NCBI GenBank assembly: GCA_002315015.1
Contig: DCEX01000015.1
Coordinates: 25,056-78,651, forward strand
From: Faecalibacterium sp. UBA1819
Lineage (GTDB): Bacteria; Bacillota; Clostridia; Oscillospirales; Ruminococcaceae
Length of the DNA stretch: 53,596 nt
Reading direction: 5' to 3'
Shown: in pieces, positions 25,136 to 32,701 of the stretch
Position numbering within the stretch: the first letter of the stretch is position 1
Layout of the letters: each line of letters starts with the position of its first letter
The notes under the pieces: model-generated
Told to the model about the DNA's origin: nothing
Database searches by the model: none
The model's input: the letters and a program-made list of their open reading frames with translations, nothing else
Program-made: the position numbers and the translations under genes

Positions 25136-26512
25136 ATGAATAAAAAAATTACTGTCAATCTTGCAGTGGCGATTGCGATTATTGCAATGACTGTAACGTT
25201 CAGCGTCACCATGCTTCTTTCCATGCGCATGTTTGACAACACCGTTTCCAGTGTGCGTGAAAAAGAAACCATGTACAATAAAATATCCGAAATTGATAAA
25301 GCGGTACGCGGCAGCTATTACGGCGAAATCAATGAGGATACCTTGATGGACTATTTAGCCGCCGGATATTTGACGGGCACGGGCGATAAATATGCAAATT
25401 ACTATACAGTGAAGCAGTACAGCGAATGGCAGCAGGTGCAAAGCGGCAGTGTAGCCGGTGTGGGTATGGATGTCGCCAAAGACGCCAGCGGTTATGCGCG
25501 CGTGATTCGCGTGTATCCCGCCAGCCCTGCCGCAGATGTGTCTATTACAACCGATTACTATTTGCTGAAAGTGGGCGATGTCGACGTCAAATCGTTGACC
25601 GCTGCCCAAATTGAAAGCTTGCTGCGCGGCGATACGGGCACCAATGTAGCCCTTACTGTCAGAAACCGAATGAATGCCGAGGAACAGACGCTGAACTTGC
25701 AGCGCAGACAGTATGACATGCCCACGGTGTTTACTTCTGTCATGCCGCAGGAGCCGACCGTTGGCTATGTGCAGATTACATCGTTTAACCAGCGCACAGC
25801 AGAGGAGCTGGTGGAAAAGGTGGAAAAGCTCACCCAGCAGGAAACTCCGGTGCAAAGCTTAATTATTGATGTGCGCAATAACAAAGGCGGCGCGCTGACG
25901 GATACCTTAGACGTGATTGACGCGGTGTGCCCGGTTGGGCCGATTGCCAGCCAGCAGAATAAAGACGGTACCACAAAGCTGCTGGATACCTCCGACAACA
26001 ATGAGATTGCCCTGCCCATGACAGTGGTGGTGAATGCCGGAACAGAAGGCGGCGCAGAGCTGTTTGCGGCAACGCTGCGCGATTTTGGAAAGGCCAAGAT
26101 TGTCGGCGTGGGGACAGCCGGAAAAGGTGCCGTGCAGTGTGACCCGGTTGCTTTGTCCGACGGTTCAGCGGTGTCGTTCACCATTGGTATTTTAGTGACC
26201 AAAAACGGCACCGGCTTTGACGGCACAGGTGTCAAGCCGGATGTAGAAGTTTTGTTGACGCCCGACCAGGAAGGTGCATTTTACGATTTGACATTGCAAA
26301 ATGACCCGCAGATCGTCAAAGCGCTGGAAGCTTTAACCAACCAGCAAATGACCTCCGGCACAGCCGGTACTGAAAGCGGTGCCCAAAGCGGCGCAGAAAG
26401 CGCCTCGGTTTCCGCAGCATCCTCTGTGGTGACCTCTCAGGAAACTGCTCCCGCGGCATCGGACACAACGGCACAAACGGAAAGCACCGTTTCTTCCGAC
26501 AGTGCCGCATAA
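25136..26512 (+). CDS. S41 (CtpA/CtpB-type) protease homologue lacking the catalytic Ser, 458 aa
   Basis: An N-terminal membrane anchor (about residues 7-30) is followed by a PDZ domain (GVGMDVAKDASGYARVIRVY region, about 100-190). The S41 domain follows with GYVQITSFNQRTAEEL and IIDVRNNKGGALTD. In active members the nucleophile lies in a SASASE-type motif, 25 residues before the catalytic Lys of GKG. Here the Lys is kept (K330 in TAGKGAVQ), but the motif reads TEGGAE and position 305 is Gly. It is therefore predicted to be inactive. The last ~75 residues are Ser/Ala/Thr low complexity. B. subtilis ctpB also neighbours ftsEX, so context is conserved. AAGGAG precedes ATG 25136. Confidence 0.88.
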   Translation: MNKKITVNLAVAIAIIAMTVTFSVTMLLSMRMFDNTVSSVREKETMYNKISEIDKAVRGSYYGEINEDTLMDYLAAGYLTGTGDKYANYYTVKQYSEWQQVQSGSVAGVGMDVAKDASGYARVIRVYPASPAADVSITTDYYLLKVGDVDVKSLTAAQIESLLRGDTGTNVALTVRNRMNAEEQTLNLQRRQYDMPTVFTSVMPQEPTVGYVQITSFNQRTAEELVEKVEKLTQQETPVQSLIIDVRNNKGGALTDTLDVIDAVCPVGPIASQQNKDGTTKLLDTSDNNEIALPMTVVVNAGTEGGAELFAATLRDFGKAKIVGVGTAGKGAVQCDPVALSDGSAVSFTIGILVTKNGTGFDGTGVKPDVEVLLTPDQEGAFYDLTLQNDPQIVKALEALTNQQMTSGTAGTESGAQSGAESASVSAASSVVTSQETAPAASDTTAQTESTVSSDSAA

Positions 26513-26583
26513 AAAATAAGATTTCTATGGGCTCAGCCGCGCACATCTTGTGCGCGGCTGATGTTGACAAAAAAGAAAGGAAG

Positions 26584-27447
26584 ATGGCTTTGGAGCTGAC
26601 CAATGTTTCCGTGATAAAAGATCTGTGTGAACGCCATGGCTTTGCTTTGTCGAAAGGATTTGGCCAGAACTTTATTGTGAATCCCGGCATTTGTCCCAAA
26701 ATGGTCCACGCCGCAGGGATTGACGAAAGCTATGGTGTGCTGGAAATCGGGCCCGGCATTGGCGTATTGACGAAAGAGCTTTGCAAATGCGCTGCAAAGG
26801 TGATTTCCGTGGAGGTGGACGAGCGGCTGCCGCCGCTGTTAGCGGAAACGATGGCTGAGTACGACAATTTTCAACTGGTGATGGGAGATGTGTTGAAAAT
26901 TGATTTGGCCGCTTTAATTGCGCGTGAATTTCAGGGGCTGAAAGTGGCGGTGTGCGCCAATTTGCCCTACTACATCACCAGTCCTATCGTGATGAAGCTG
27001 CTGGAAGAACGTTTGCCGCTCGAGCATTTGACCGTTATGGTGCAAAAGGAAGCGGCGGAGCGCTTATGCGCCAAGCCCGGCACACGCGCCGCAGGAGCGG
27101 TGACATATGCCGTGCATTATTATGCCGAGCCGGAAATTTTGTTTACGGTACAGCCGGGAAGTTTTTACCCCCCACCCAAAGTGACAAGTGCGGTGATTCA
27201 GCTGCTCTTGCATGAAGCGCCCTGCGTGCAGCCCAAGGAGGAAAAGCACATGTTCCGCGTGATTCGGGCAGCATTCAGCCAGCGCCGCAAAACGGCGGCA
27301 AACGCCATCAGCGCCGGAATGGGCATTGCAAAGGCGCAGGTGTTGGATGCGATGCAGGAGCTGGATATTTCCGTGACAGCGCGCCCGGAACAGCTTACGC
27401 TGGAACACTATGCCGCGCTTTCCGATGCTCTGTCGAAACAAGCATAA
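26584..27447 (+). CDS. rsmA: 16S rRNA (adenine1518/1519-N6)-dimethyltransferase RsmA (KsgA), 287 aa
   Basis: Dimethylates two adjacent adenines in the 3'-terminal hairpin of 16S rRNA during late 30S assembly. Landmarks are GFGQNFIVNPGI at the N-terminus, the SAM-binding VLEIGPGIGVLTKEL, VEVDERL, the catalytic NLPYYITSPIVMKLLE and a C-terminal helical domain with FRVIRAAFSQRRKT. The length is normal. AAGGA lies only a few bases before ATG 26584. A GC-rich palindrome (CAGCCGCGCAC/GTGCGCGGCTG, 26534-26560) in the leader lacks a U-tract. It is followed by a terminator and the repeat element. Confidence 0.95.
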   Translation: MALELTNVSVIKDLCERHGFALSKGFGQNFIVNPGICPKMVHAAGIDESYGVLEIGPGIGVLTKELCKCAAKVISVEVDERLPPLLAETMAEYDNFQLVMGDVLKIDLAALIAREFQGLKVAVCANLPYYITSPIVMKLLEERLPLEHLTVMVQKEAAERLCAKPGTRAAGAVTYAVHYYAEPEILFTVQPGSFYPPPKVTSAVIQLLLHEAPCVQPKEEKHMFRVIRAAFSQRRKTAANAISAGMGIAKAQVLDAMQELDISVTARPEQLTLEHYAALSDALSKQA

Positions 27448-27460
27448 TTCTTGTATGGAA

Positions 27461-27483
27461 AAGCCTGCCGCTCGGCAGGCTTT
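27461..27483 (+). terminator. Terminator hairpin, first of two identical copies
   Basis: GCCTGCCG-CT-CGGCAGGC framed by AA and TTT ends the rsmA transcript. The same 23 bases recur at 27627-27649 on the other side of the repeat element. Confidence 0.75.
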
Positions 27484-27626
27484 CAGTTTGTCGAAAAAGC
27501 TTTGCTTTTTCACAAACTGAATCCCTATTCAAAATGGAAAAGAGGGCTCAGCCCCCTTTTCCAAACCTTTTTCCCCTTACAGCCTGACTTCTTTTTGAAT
27601 CAGGCGGCAGTTTTTCGACAGTCTCA
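27484..27626. repeat. Structured intergenic repeat element, copy 2 (MITE-like)
   Basis: This 143-base non-coding segment lies between two identical terminator hairpins. Its two ends carry an imperfect inverted repeat with a shared GTCGAAAAA core (13 of 16 positions by hand). Inside are two more hairpins: CAGTTTGT...AAAAAGC with GCTTTTT...ACAAACTG (27484-27522), and GGAAAAGAGGGC with GCCCCCTTTTCC (27537-27562). The right 75 bases match the repeat at 1-75. No ORF is plausible. The flanking 23-bp direct repeat could be a duplicated target, or two terminators captured by recombination. Confidence 0.75.
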
Positions 27627-27651
27627 AAGCCTGCCGCTCGGCAGGCTTTTT
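27627..27651 (+). terminator. Terminator hairpin, second identical copy
   Basis: Same 23 bases as 27461-27483 (stem GCCTGCCG/CGGCAGGC), here with TTTTTG after it. Confidence 0.75.
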
Positions 27652-27752
27652 GAACTTTCTGAAAACGAGATGAAAAAACACTGTGAAAGAGCGTGACAAA
27701 GCCAAAAAAGAGGCGTATACTGTGCAAAAAAAGTAAAGGACGCTGTCAAAAC

Positions 27753-28310
27753 ATGTTACAAGAATTTACCGCATTGCTGACGGGCGATTTTGACAATCGC
27801 ACACAATATGAAGAAATGAAGAAAAACGGACGAGAGGATTTCCCCTTTGCACGCCACAAAAATACGGTGTGCAACGACCGCATCACCGGTTTGCCGGAGA
27901 ATTTTGCCGGGGTTTTTCTGTTGGAAGAAAGCTACTACACCACGAAAGGCTCGGAACATGCTTCGCCGCACTTGTTTTTGCTGCGTGCTGAGGGAGAGCA
28001 AATTGTGCTTCACTCCTACGACATTCCCGAAGGGTTTGATAAAAGCACCTTTTCGGCGGAAACCTTTACCGGCGCACCGTATGAGGCGCTGCATGAATCT
28101 GCAAAATTCACCCCGGCTGTCTACGAGAAAAAGGGTGATGTCTGGGAAGGCGGAAGCGTGAGCATGTTCACGCCGGTTTTGCGTTTCACCCTGCACGAGC
28201 GCTTCAGCGAAGCGTGTTTGGAAGTGACGGAGCATATGGAGGTAAACGGCAAGCGCACCTTTGGGTATGACGAGCCGATTCGCTACGAGCGATGCGTGGC
28301 CGACAAGTAA
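27753..28310 (+). CDS. Hypothetical protein, 185 aa, possible CpcT/CpeT-like fold
   Basis: I do not recognise it firmly. The N-terminal LLTGDFDNRTQYEEM, the conserved-looking GVFLLEESYYTTKG and the following HLFLLRAEGEQIVLHSYDIP strands recall the order in CpcT/CpeT (DUF1001) proteins (G.F.N..Q, then an EQ/EE-Y strand). That family includes phycobilin lyases but also many heterotrophic homologues without pigments. No signal peptide or membrane helix is present. The start at 27753 is the best in-frame ATG, though the nearby AAAGG is rather far (about 14 bases). It lies alone between the repeat element and a bidirectional terminator. Confidence 0.6.
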   Translation: MLQEFTALLTGDFDNRTQYEEMKKNGREDFPFARHKNTVCNDRITGLPENFAGVFLLEESYYTTKGSEHASPHLFLLRAEGEQIVLHSYDIPEGFDKSTFSAETFTGAPYEALHESAKFTPAVYEKKGDVWEGGSVSMFTPVLRFTLHERFSEACLEVTEHMEVNGKRTFGYDEPIRYERCVADK

Positions 28311-28316
28311 AAAAAC

Positions 28317-28361
28317 AAGAGCCTTTCTTCTGTCTCAAAACAACAGAAGAAAGGCTCTTAT
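28317..28361. terminator. Bidirectional terminator between convergent genes
   Basis: A 17-bp stem AAGAGCCTTTCTTCTGT / ACAGAAGAAAGGCTCTT. The left flank AAAAAAAC gives a good U-tract for the leftward degV transcript; the right flank is weaker. Confidence 0.8.
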
Positions 28362-28407
28362 CTTATATTAATTATAGATTTATACCGCTGTGCTTTTGCT
28401 GTACGGA

Positions 28408-29262
28408 TTACACATCTTGACGCGGGCAAGAGAAAAATGCAATGCCGGCAGCGCCGGGGCCTGCATGGGTGCCTACAACGGCACCGATGGGGCGCACAAT
28501 CGGTTCGCTTAAATGCAGATTTTGGGTGGTGTAGCGGATAAACGGCTCAACGCCGTGGCGCTTGCCGGTATAGCCAACCATGACGGGCCATGCTTCATCC
28601 ACGCCGCCAACCTTTTGAATTTGTTTAAAGATAGCAACGTAAGCGCCGGGCAAACCGCGCGCCTTATCGGCCAGCCCCACTTTTCCGTTTTGCACGCCGA
28701 TCACGGGCTTGATGCCAAGCAAACCGCCCGCGATGGCAGCGGCAGTGGGCAGACGACCGCCCTTGTGTAAGTATTTTAAGGTATCTACAATGGCAAAAAT
28801 ATGCAGATGCTCACGCGCTTCAAGCAAATCATCCACAATTTCTTCCGGTGTCCACCCTTCAGACACACGCTGACAGGCGCGGCGCACCAAGAGCTGTGCC
28901 GCAAGGCTGGCTGTGTGGCTGTCTACCAGAAAAATGCGGTCATAGCCGACTTCTTCAGCGGCAATCTGTGCGCTTTGGTAGGTGCCGGACAAGGTGGAGG
29001 AAAGCAAAATGCAGATGACATCATCGCCGGCATCCCGCGCGTTTTCAAACTCTGCCATAAAACGCTCTGGGCTGGGCTGGCTGGTACTGGGCAGCTTATG
29101 CGCCTGTTCCAGCATTTCATAAAACTGTTCGTGGCCAAGGTCAACGCCGTCCTCATAGTGTTCATCGCCAAAGTGAACTTCAAGCGGAACCACACGAACG
29201 CTGAGAGAATGAAGGTCCTCGGGCAGCAAATCGGCGGTGGAATCGGTAAGAATACGAATCAT
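28408..29262 (-). CDS. DegV family (fatty-acid-binding) protein, 284 aa
   Basis: It opens MIRILTDSTADLLPEDL, the hallmark DSTADL motif of DegV proteins, continues with TSQPSPERFMAEFE and ILLSSTLSGTYQSAQIA, and later KPVIGVQNGKVG and HAGPGAAGIAF. In Firmicutes related FakB proteins present fatty acids to the FakA kinase for phospholipid synthesis; no fakA is in view, so the role is inferred from family. The start is chosen at 29262 because AAGGAG is 9 bases before that ATG and only 3 from the ATG two codons upstream. It is a single leftward gene. Confidence 0.9.
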   Translation of the reverse strand: MIRILTDSTADLLPEDLHSLSVRVVPLEVHFGDEHYEDGVDLGHEQFYEMLEQAHKLPSTSQPSPERFMAEFENARDAGDDVICILLSSTLSGTYQSAQIAAEEVGYDRIFLVDSHTASLAAQLLVRRACQRVSEGWTPEEIVDDLLEAREHLHIFAIVDTLKYLHKGGRLPTAAAIAGGLLGIKPVIGVQNGKVGLADKARGLPGAYVAIFKQIQKVGGVDEAWPVMVGYTGKRHGVEPFIRYTTQNLHLSEPIVRPIGAVVGTHAGPGAAGIAFFSCPRQDV

Positions 29263-29444
29263 AGGCATAAACTCCTTTGCAAACAGAGCGGCGCTCTTTG
29301 ATGTTCTTGCCTTTATCATATCAAATCGCGCTGTTCTGTCAAGTGTTTTGGAAAGAAAAACGGATATCTTGTGTGCAAAAAGCTGTAAAAATATACAAAA
29401 TAAGTAGAAATTTTAAGCAATATGAAAAAATAAGAATGCAGCGC

Positions 29445-29473
29445 TTGACAAATGAGACAAGTCGCGCTATAAT
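29445..29473 (+). promoter_or_regulatory. Consensus promoter of tRNA-Gly (and perhaps the met T-box unit)
   Basis: TTGACA (29445-29450), exactly 17 bases, TATAAT (29468-29473): both hexamers perfect. The tRNA begins 19 bases after the -10. Confidence 0.9.
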
Positions 29474-29491
29474 AACAAAGCAATCTGAGAT

Positions 29492-29567
29492 GCGGATTTA
29501 GCTCATCTGGTAGAGCGCCACCTTGCCAAGGTGGAGGTAGCGAGTTCGAGCCTCGTAATCCGCTCCA
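29492..29567 (+). tRNA. tRNA-Gly (GCC anticodon)
   Basis: Complete cloverleaf of 76 nt with encoded CCA. The acceptor stem GCGGATT pairs with AATCCGC, the D-stem is GCTC/GAGC, and the anticodon stem CCACC/GGTGG holds the loop TTGCCAA. The T-arm is GCGAG-TTCGAGC-CTCGT, with discriminator T and then CCA. It is a lone tRNA with a perfect promoter. Confidence 0.97.
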
Positions 29568-29597
29568 TTTTTTTACCCATTTTTACATTTCAATATC

Positions 29598-29932
29598 CAT
29601 CAAAAACATTGATGAGGAGAGTACGTTTGCACGAACTTTCACAGAGAGCTTTGACTTGGTGAAACAAAGCAAAGGGACGCAAACCGAATATGGCCTCTGA
29701 GTTGTGCAGGTGAAGCAGCACCGTGCAAGGATGCACGGGAAAGCCGTCGGAACATTTATGGCGGGTTGTTAGCTTGCAACGGGTGCGCCCGTTACTGCGC
29801 CGCGCTGTAATCCGTATCATCTGCGGCCGCAGCGGCTGAGGCTCTTGAAAAAGAGTGAATCAAGGTGGTACCACGGTGAACGTCAGCTCCCCGTCCTTGT
29901 CCCTTTTGGGCAAGGATGGGGAGCTTTTTGTT
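29598..29932 (+). promoter_or_regulatory. T-box riboswitch, methionine specifier, upstream of metNIQ
   Basis: Leader RNA that senses uncharged tRNA-Met. Stem I base pairs GAGG (29614-29617) with CCTC (29694-29697) and GTTTGC (29625-29630) with GCAAAC (29679-29684). The specifier loop between them carries ATG at 29690-29692. The T-box motif AAGGTGGTACCACGG is at 29862-29876; its TGGT matches the ACCA end of tRNA-Met. A terminator (29885-29930, AGCTCCCCGTCCTTG with CAAGGATGGGGAGCT, then TTTTTG) follows. Uncharged tRNA-Met would favour the antiterminator and turn on methionine uptake. No separate promoter is visible between the tRNA-Gly gene and stem I. Confidence 0.93.
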
Positions 29933-30026
29933 TTGTTTTTCACAATCTGGTTGAAATGGGAAAAGCAGCCAAAACCATGGCTGGAAACGAAATCAATTTA
30001 CAATAACGAGAAAGGAAACAGAGCCT

Positions 30027-30776
30027 GTGATTGAGATTAAGCAATTGACAAAGATTTTTAATGATAAAACGCAAAGCGTCACAGCGCTGAAAGACGTGAC
30101 ACTGTCGGTAGAGTCCGGCGATGTGTTCGGCATCATCGGCATGTCGGGGGCGGGCAAATCGACGCTGCTGCGCTGCTTGTCCTTGCTGGAGCAGCCCACG
30201 AGCGGTGAAATTTTGCTGGGCGGCGCAGATTTGGCGGCGATGACAGGCGCCGAGCTGCGCACTGCACGGCGGAAAATGGGTGTTGTGTTTCAAGGATATC
30301 ACCTGCTGATGCAAAAAACAGTATTGGAGAATGTGGCGTTTCCGCTTCTTTTAGAAAAAGGGTGCGATAAGCGCAAAGCCCGCGAAAAGGCGGCGCAGCT
30401 GCTTGAGCTGGTCGGTTTGGCCGATAAGGCAAAAGCCTATCCGGCGCAGCTCTCCGGCGGACAGAAACAGCGTGTAGCAATTGCCCGTGCTTTAGCAACC
30501 GACCCGGAAATTTTGCTTTGTGATGAGCCGACCAGCGCGCTTGACCCCATGACAACAAAAGCTATGCTGGGCTTGCTGGAAGAAATCAACCGAAAAATGG
30601 GCGTGACGATTTTAATTATTACGCACGACATTGCGGTAGTTTCCGCCATTTGCAAACATGTGGCCGTGATTGGGGAAGGCCGCGTGGCAGAGCAGGGAGA
30701 AGTGACCAAGGTGCTGCATGACCCGCAGAGTGAAACGGCTAAAATGCTGCTGCGCGAATGGCGGGAACGAATGTGA
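30027..30776 (+). CDS. metN: Methionine ABC transporter ATP-binding protein, without NIL domain, 249 aa
   Basis: ATPase of the MetNIQ D/L-methionine importer. Walker A GMSGAGKST, the Q-loop VFQGYHLL, signature LSGGQKQRVAIARAL, Walker B LLCDEPTSALDP and switch His in LIITHD are intact. Characterised MetN proteins carry a C-terminal ACT-like NIL domain (total near 340 aa) that binds methionine and inhibits transport; this protein stops at 249 aa and so lacks it. It starts with GTG (30027), AAAGGA upstream. The identity rests on the Met T-box and the metI-metQ neighbours. Confidence 0.92.
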   Translation: MIEIKQLTKIFNDKTQSVTALKDVTLSVESGDVFGIIGMSGAGKSTLLRCLSLLEQPTSGEILLGGADLAAMTGAELRTARRKMGVVFQGYHLLMQKTVLENVAFPLLLEKGCDKRKAREKAAQLLELVGLADKAKAYPAQLSGGQKQRVAIARALATDPEILLCDEPTSALDPMTTKAMLGLLEEINRKMGVTILIITHDIAVVSAICKHVAVIGEGRVAEQGEVTKVLHDPQSETAKMLLREWRERM

Positions 30777-30795
30777 CAGGCAGGAGGGAAATACC

Positions 30796-31464
30796 ATGAT
30801 GAACTTTTTGAATCAATACGGACCGCTTTTGCTGGAAGGAACGGCAGAAACGCTTTACATGACGGTCTTTGCAACGCTGTTTGCCTATGTGCTGGGCTTG
30901 CCGATGGGCGTATTGCTGACGGTGACACAGGACAACGGCATTGCCCCCGCGCCGCGCTTTCATGCGGTGTTTGCCTGGGTGGTCAATTTGCTGCGAAGCT
31001 TGCCGTTTATCATTTTGATGTTCTTTATCATTCCCATGACGAGGCTGATTGCCGGAACCAGCATTGGTGCAACGGCGGCGCTGGTTCCCTTAACCTTGAG
31101 CGCTGCGCCGTTTGTGGCACGCATGGTGGAGCAAAGCCTTTCCGAAGTGGATGGCGGCGTCATTGAGGCGGCCAAGTGCATGGGGGCAACGCGAATGCAA
31201 ATTGTATTGCGCGTGCTGCTGGTAGAAAGTGTGCCCAGCCTTTTGCGCGGCCTTTCCATCAGTATCATCACCATTTTAGGCTACACAGCCATCACTGGAA
31301 GCGTCGGTGCAGGCGGACTGGGCAATCTGGCTTACCGCTTCGGTTTTCAGCGCTATCAAACGGATGTGATGTATGCAACCGTATTTGTTTTATTGGTGCT
31401 GGTATGTGTCATTCAAATTATTTTTGACATTGCAGCAAAAAAAGCAGACAAAAGAAACCGATAA
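30796..31464 (+). CDS. metI: Methionine ABC transporter permease, 222 aa
   Basis: Integral membrane subunit with five predicted helices. The binding-protein-dependent transport signature is visible as EAAKCMGATRMQIVLRVLL (EAA loop that docks onto MetN), and the late GAGGLGNLAYRFGFQRYQTD stretch is typical of MetI. The length is normal. AGGAGGG is 7 bases before ATG 30796; in-frame codons upstream overlapping metN are rejected. It is 19 bases downstream of metN and 20 upstream of metQ, in one T-box-controlled operon. Confidence 0.95.
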   Translation: MMNFLNQYGPLLLEGTAETLYMTVFATLFAYVLGLPMGVLLTVTQDNGIAPAPRFHAVFAWVVNLLRSLPFIILMFFIIPMTRLIAGTSIGATAALVPLTLSAAPFVARMVEQSLSEVDGGVIEAAKCMGATRMQIVLRVLLVESVPSLLRGLSISIITILGYTAITGSVGAGGLGNLAYRFGFQRYQTDVMYATVFVLLVLVCVIQIIFDIAAKKADKRNR

Positions 31465-31484
31465 CGAAAAAGGAGACAATAACA

Positions 31485-32354
31485 ATGAAAAAGACATTTG
31501 CTTGGATTTTGACAACAGTATTGGCCGTTGGATTGGCGGGCTGCACCGCAGGGGCAGACGGCCAAAGCACACAGGCTGCCGAGACACAAAGCGGCAGCGC
31601 ACAGGTGATTCGTGTGGGAGCATCGCCCGCACCTCATGCGGAAATTTTGGAACATGCCGCCGATTTGCTGGCGGAAAAGGGCTACACGCTGGAGATTGTG
31701 GAGTTTGACGATTACGTCATGCCGAACACGGCCTTGGCCGAGGGCAGCTTGGAGGCAAACTATTTTCAGCATCAGCCCTATCTGACCAACTTTAACGCCG
31801 AGCAAGGCACCGATTTGGTCAGCGCTGGTGCGATTCACTACGAGCCGCTGGGCGTGTATGCCGGAAAATCGAGCGATTTGAGCAGTGTTCCCGATGGCGC
31901 GAAGATCGGCATTCCTGCCGACGCGACAAACGGCGGCCGTGCATTGCTGCTGCTGCAAGACCAAGGCGTGCTGACCTTGAAAGACGGCATCAATTTGGAT
32001 TATTTCCGCAACGCGGAGGACATCACCTTCTCGGAATATGACGGCATTGCCGAAAACCCGCACAATGTGGAAATTATTGCAATGGAAGCGGCCAACCTGC
32101 CGGCCAGCCTGCCCGATTTGGATTTTGCCGTAATCAATGGAAACTACGCCATTCCTGCCGGAATCGCTGACAAGCTGTTGGTGACAGAGGATGCTTCCGG
32201 CGAGGCTGCGCAAGTGTTTGCCAACATCATTGCCGTGAGAAACGGAGAGGAAAATAACGAAGGCGTGAAAGCACTGGTGGAAGTGCTGAAAAGCGATGAA
32301 ATGAAGCAGTGGATTACCGACAAATATGAGGGAAGTGTGCTGCCCGTGGCATAA
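31485..32354 (+). CDS. metQ: Methionine-binding lipoprotein MetQ, 289 aa
   Basis: Substrate-binding component of the importer. The signal peptide ends in GLAGC (Cys about 20), giving a lipid-anchored extracellular protein. The NlpA/MetQ fold is evident from VIRVGASPAPHAEILEHAAD, VEFDDYVMPNTALAEGSLEA (N..L..G.lDAN-like), YFQHQPYL and YEPLGVYAGK, as well as IPADATNGGRALLLLQ. AAAGGAG precedes ATG 31485. It is the last gene of the metNIQ operon and is followed by a terminator. Confidence 0.96.
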   Translation: MKKTFAWILTTVLAVGLAGCTAGADGQSTQAAETQSGSAQVIRVGASPAPHAEILEHAADLLAEKGYTLEIVEFDDYVMPNTALAEGSLEANYFQHQPYLTNFNAEQGTDLVSAGAIHYEPLGVYAGKSSDLSSVPDGAKIGIPADATNGGRALLLLQDQGVLTLKDGINLDYFRNAEDITFSEYDGIAENPHNVEIIAMEAANLPASLPDLDFAVINGNYAIPAGIADKLLVTEDASGEAAQVFANIIAVRNGEENNEGVKALVEVLKSDEMKQWITDKYEGSVLPVA

Positions 32355-32382
32355 AGCGGTGTTGTGTACATGCATAGAAATA

Positions 32383-32418
32383 AAAAAGTGGATGCTGCAA
32401 ACCGGCATCCACTTTTTG
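32383..32418 (+). terminator. Terminator of metNIQ
   Basis: AAAAAGTGGATGC pairs with GCATCCACTTTTT around a 9-base loop, giving its own U-tract. Confidence 0.8.
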
Positions 32419-32482
32419 CTGTTTCTATGATATAATGGACAAAAATTATTGTGAGAGAAAAAGCTGGAAAGAAGGGGTTCCT

Positions 32483-32701
32483 ATGGTTTGGACTGTTTTT
32501 GCGGGTCTGCTGCTGATGGGGCTTGGCGCTTTGTATTTCCTGCGGCCCGACTTGGTTTGGAAATACACGGAACGATGGAAGTCATATTCTGCCGATGAAC
32601 CGTCGGATTTTTACAAACTCAATACGAAAATCGGCGGAGCTGTGTTTTTTCTGGTGGGGTTGGCAGGGCTTTTGCTGCCATGGATTTTTCCAGATGTTTA
32701 A
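32483..32701 (+). CDS. Small two-helix membrane protein (DUF6199-like), 72 aa
   Basis: Two hydrophobic helices (about residues 2-18 and 49-68) flank a short polar segment RPDLVWKYTERWKSYSADEPSDFY. The Pro..(V)W...E.WK....PS..Y arrangement resembles DUF6199-type small proteins of Firmicutes, of unknown function. GAAGGGG lies before ATG 32483. The stop codon overlaps that of the oppositely oriented hemW by four bases, leaving no room for a terminator between the two. Confidence 0.7.
   Translation: MVWTVFAGLLLMGLGALYFLRPDLVWKYTERWKSYSADEPSDFYKLNTKIGGAVFFLVGLAGLLLPWIFPDV

Noticed and set aside
26534..26560. Strong palindrome CAGCCGCGCAC/GTGCGCGGCTG before rsmA
   Set aside because: No U-tract follows, so it was not called a terminator; it may be a leader hairpin or part of the S41 gene's 3' end.
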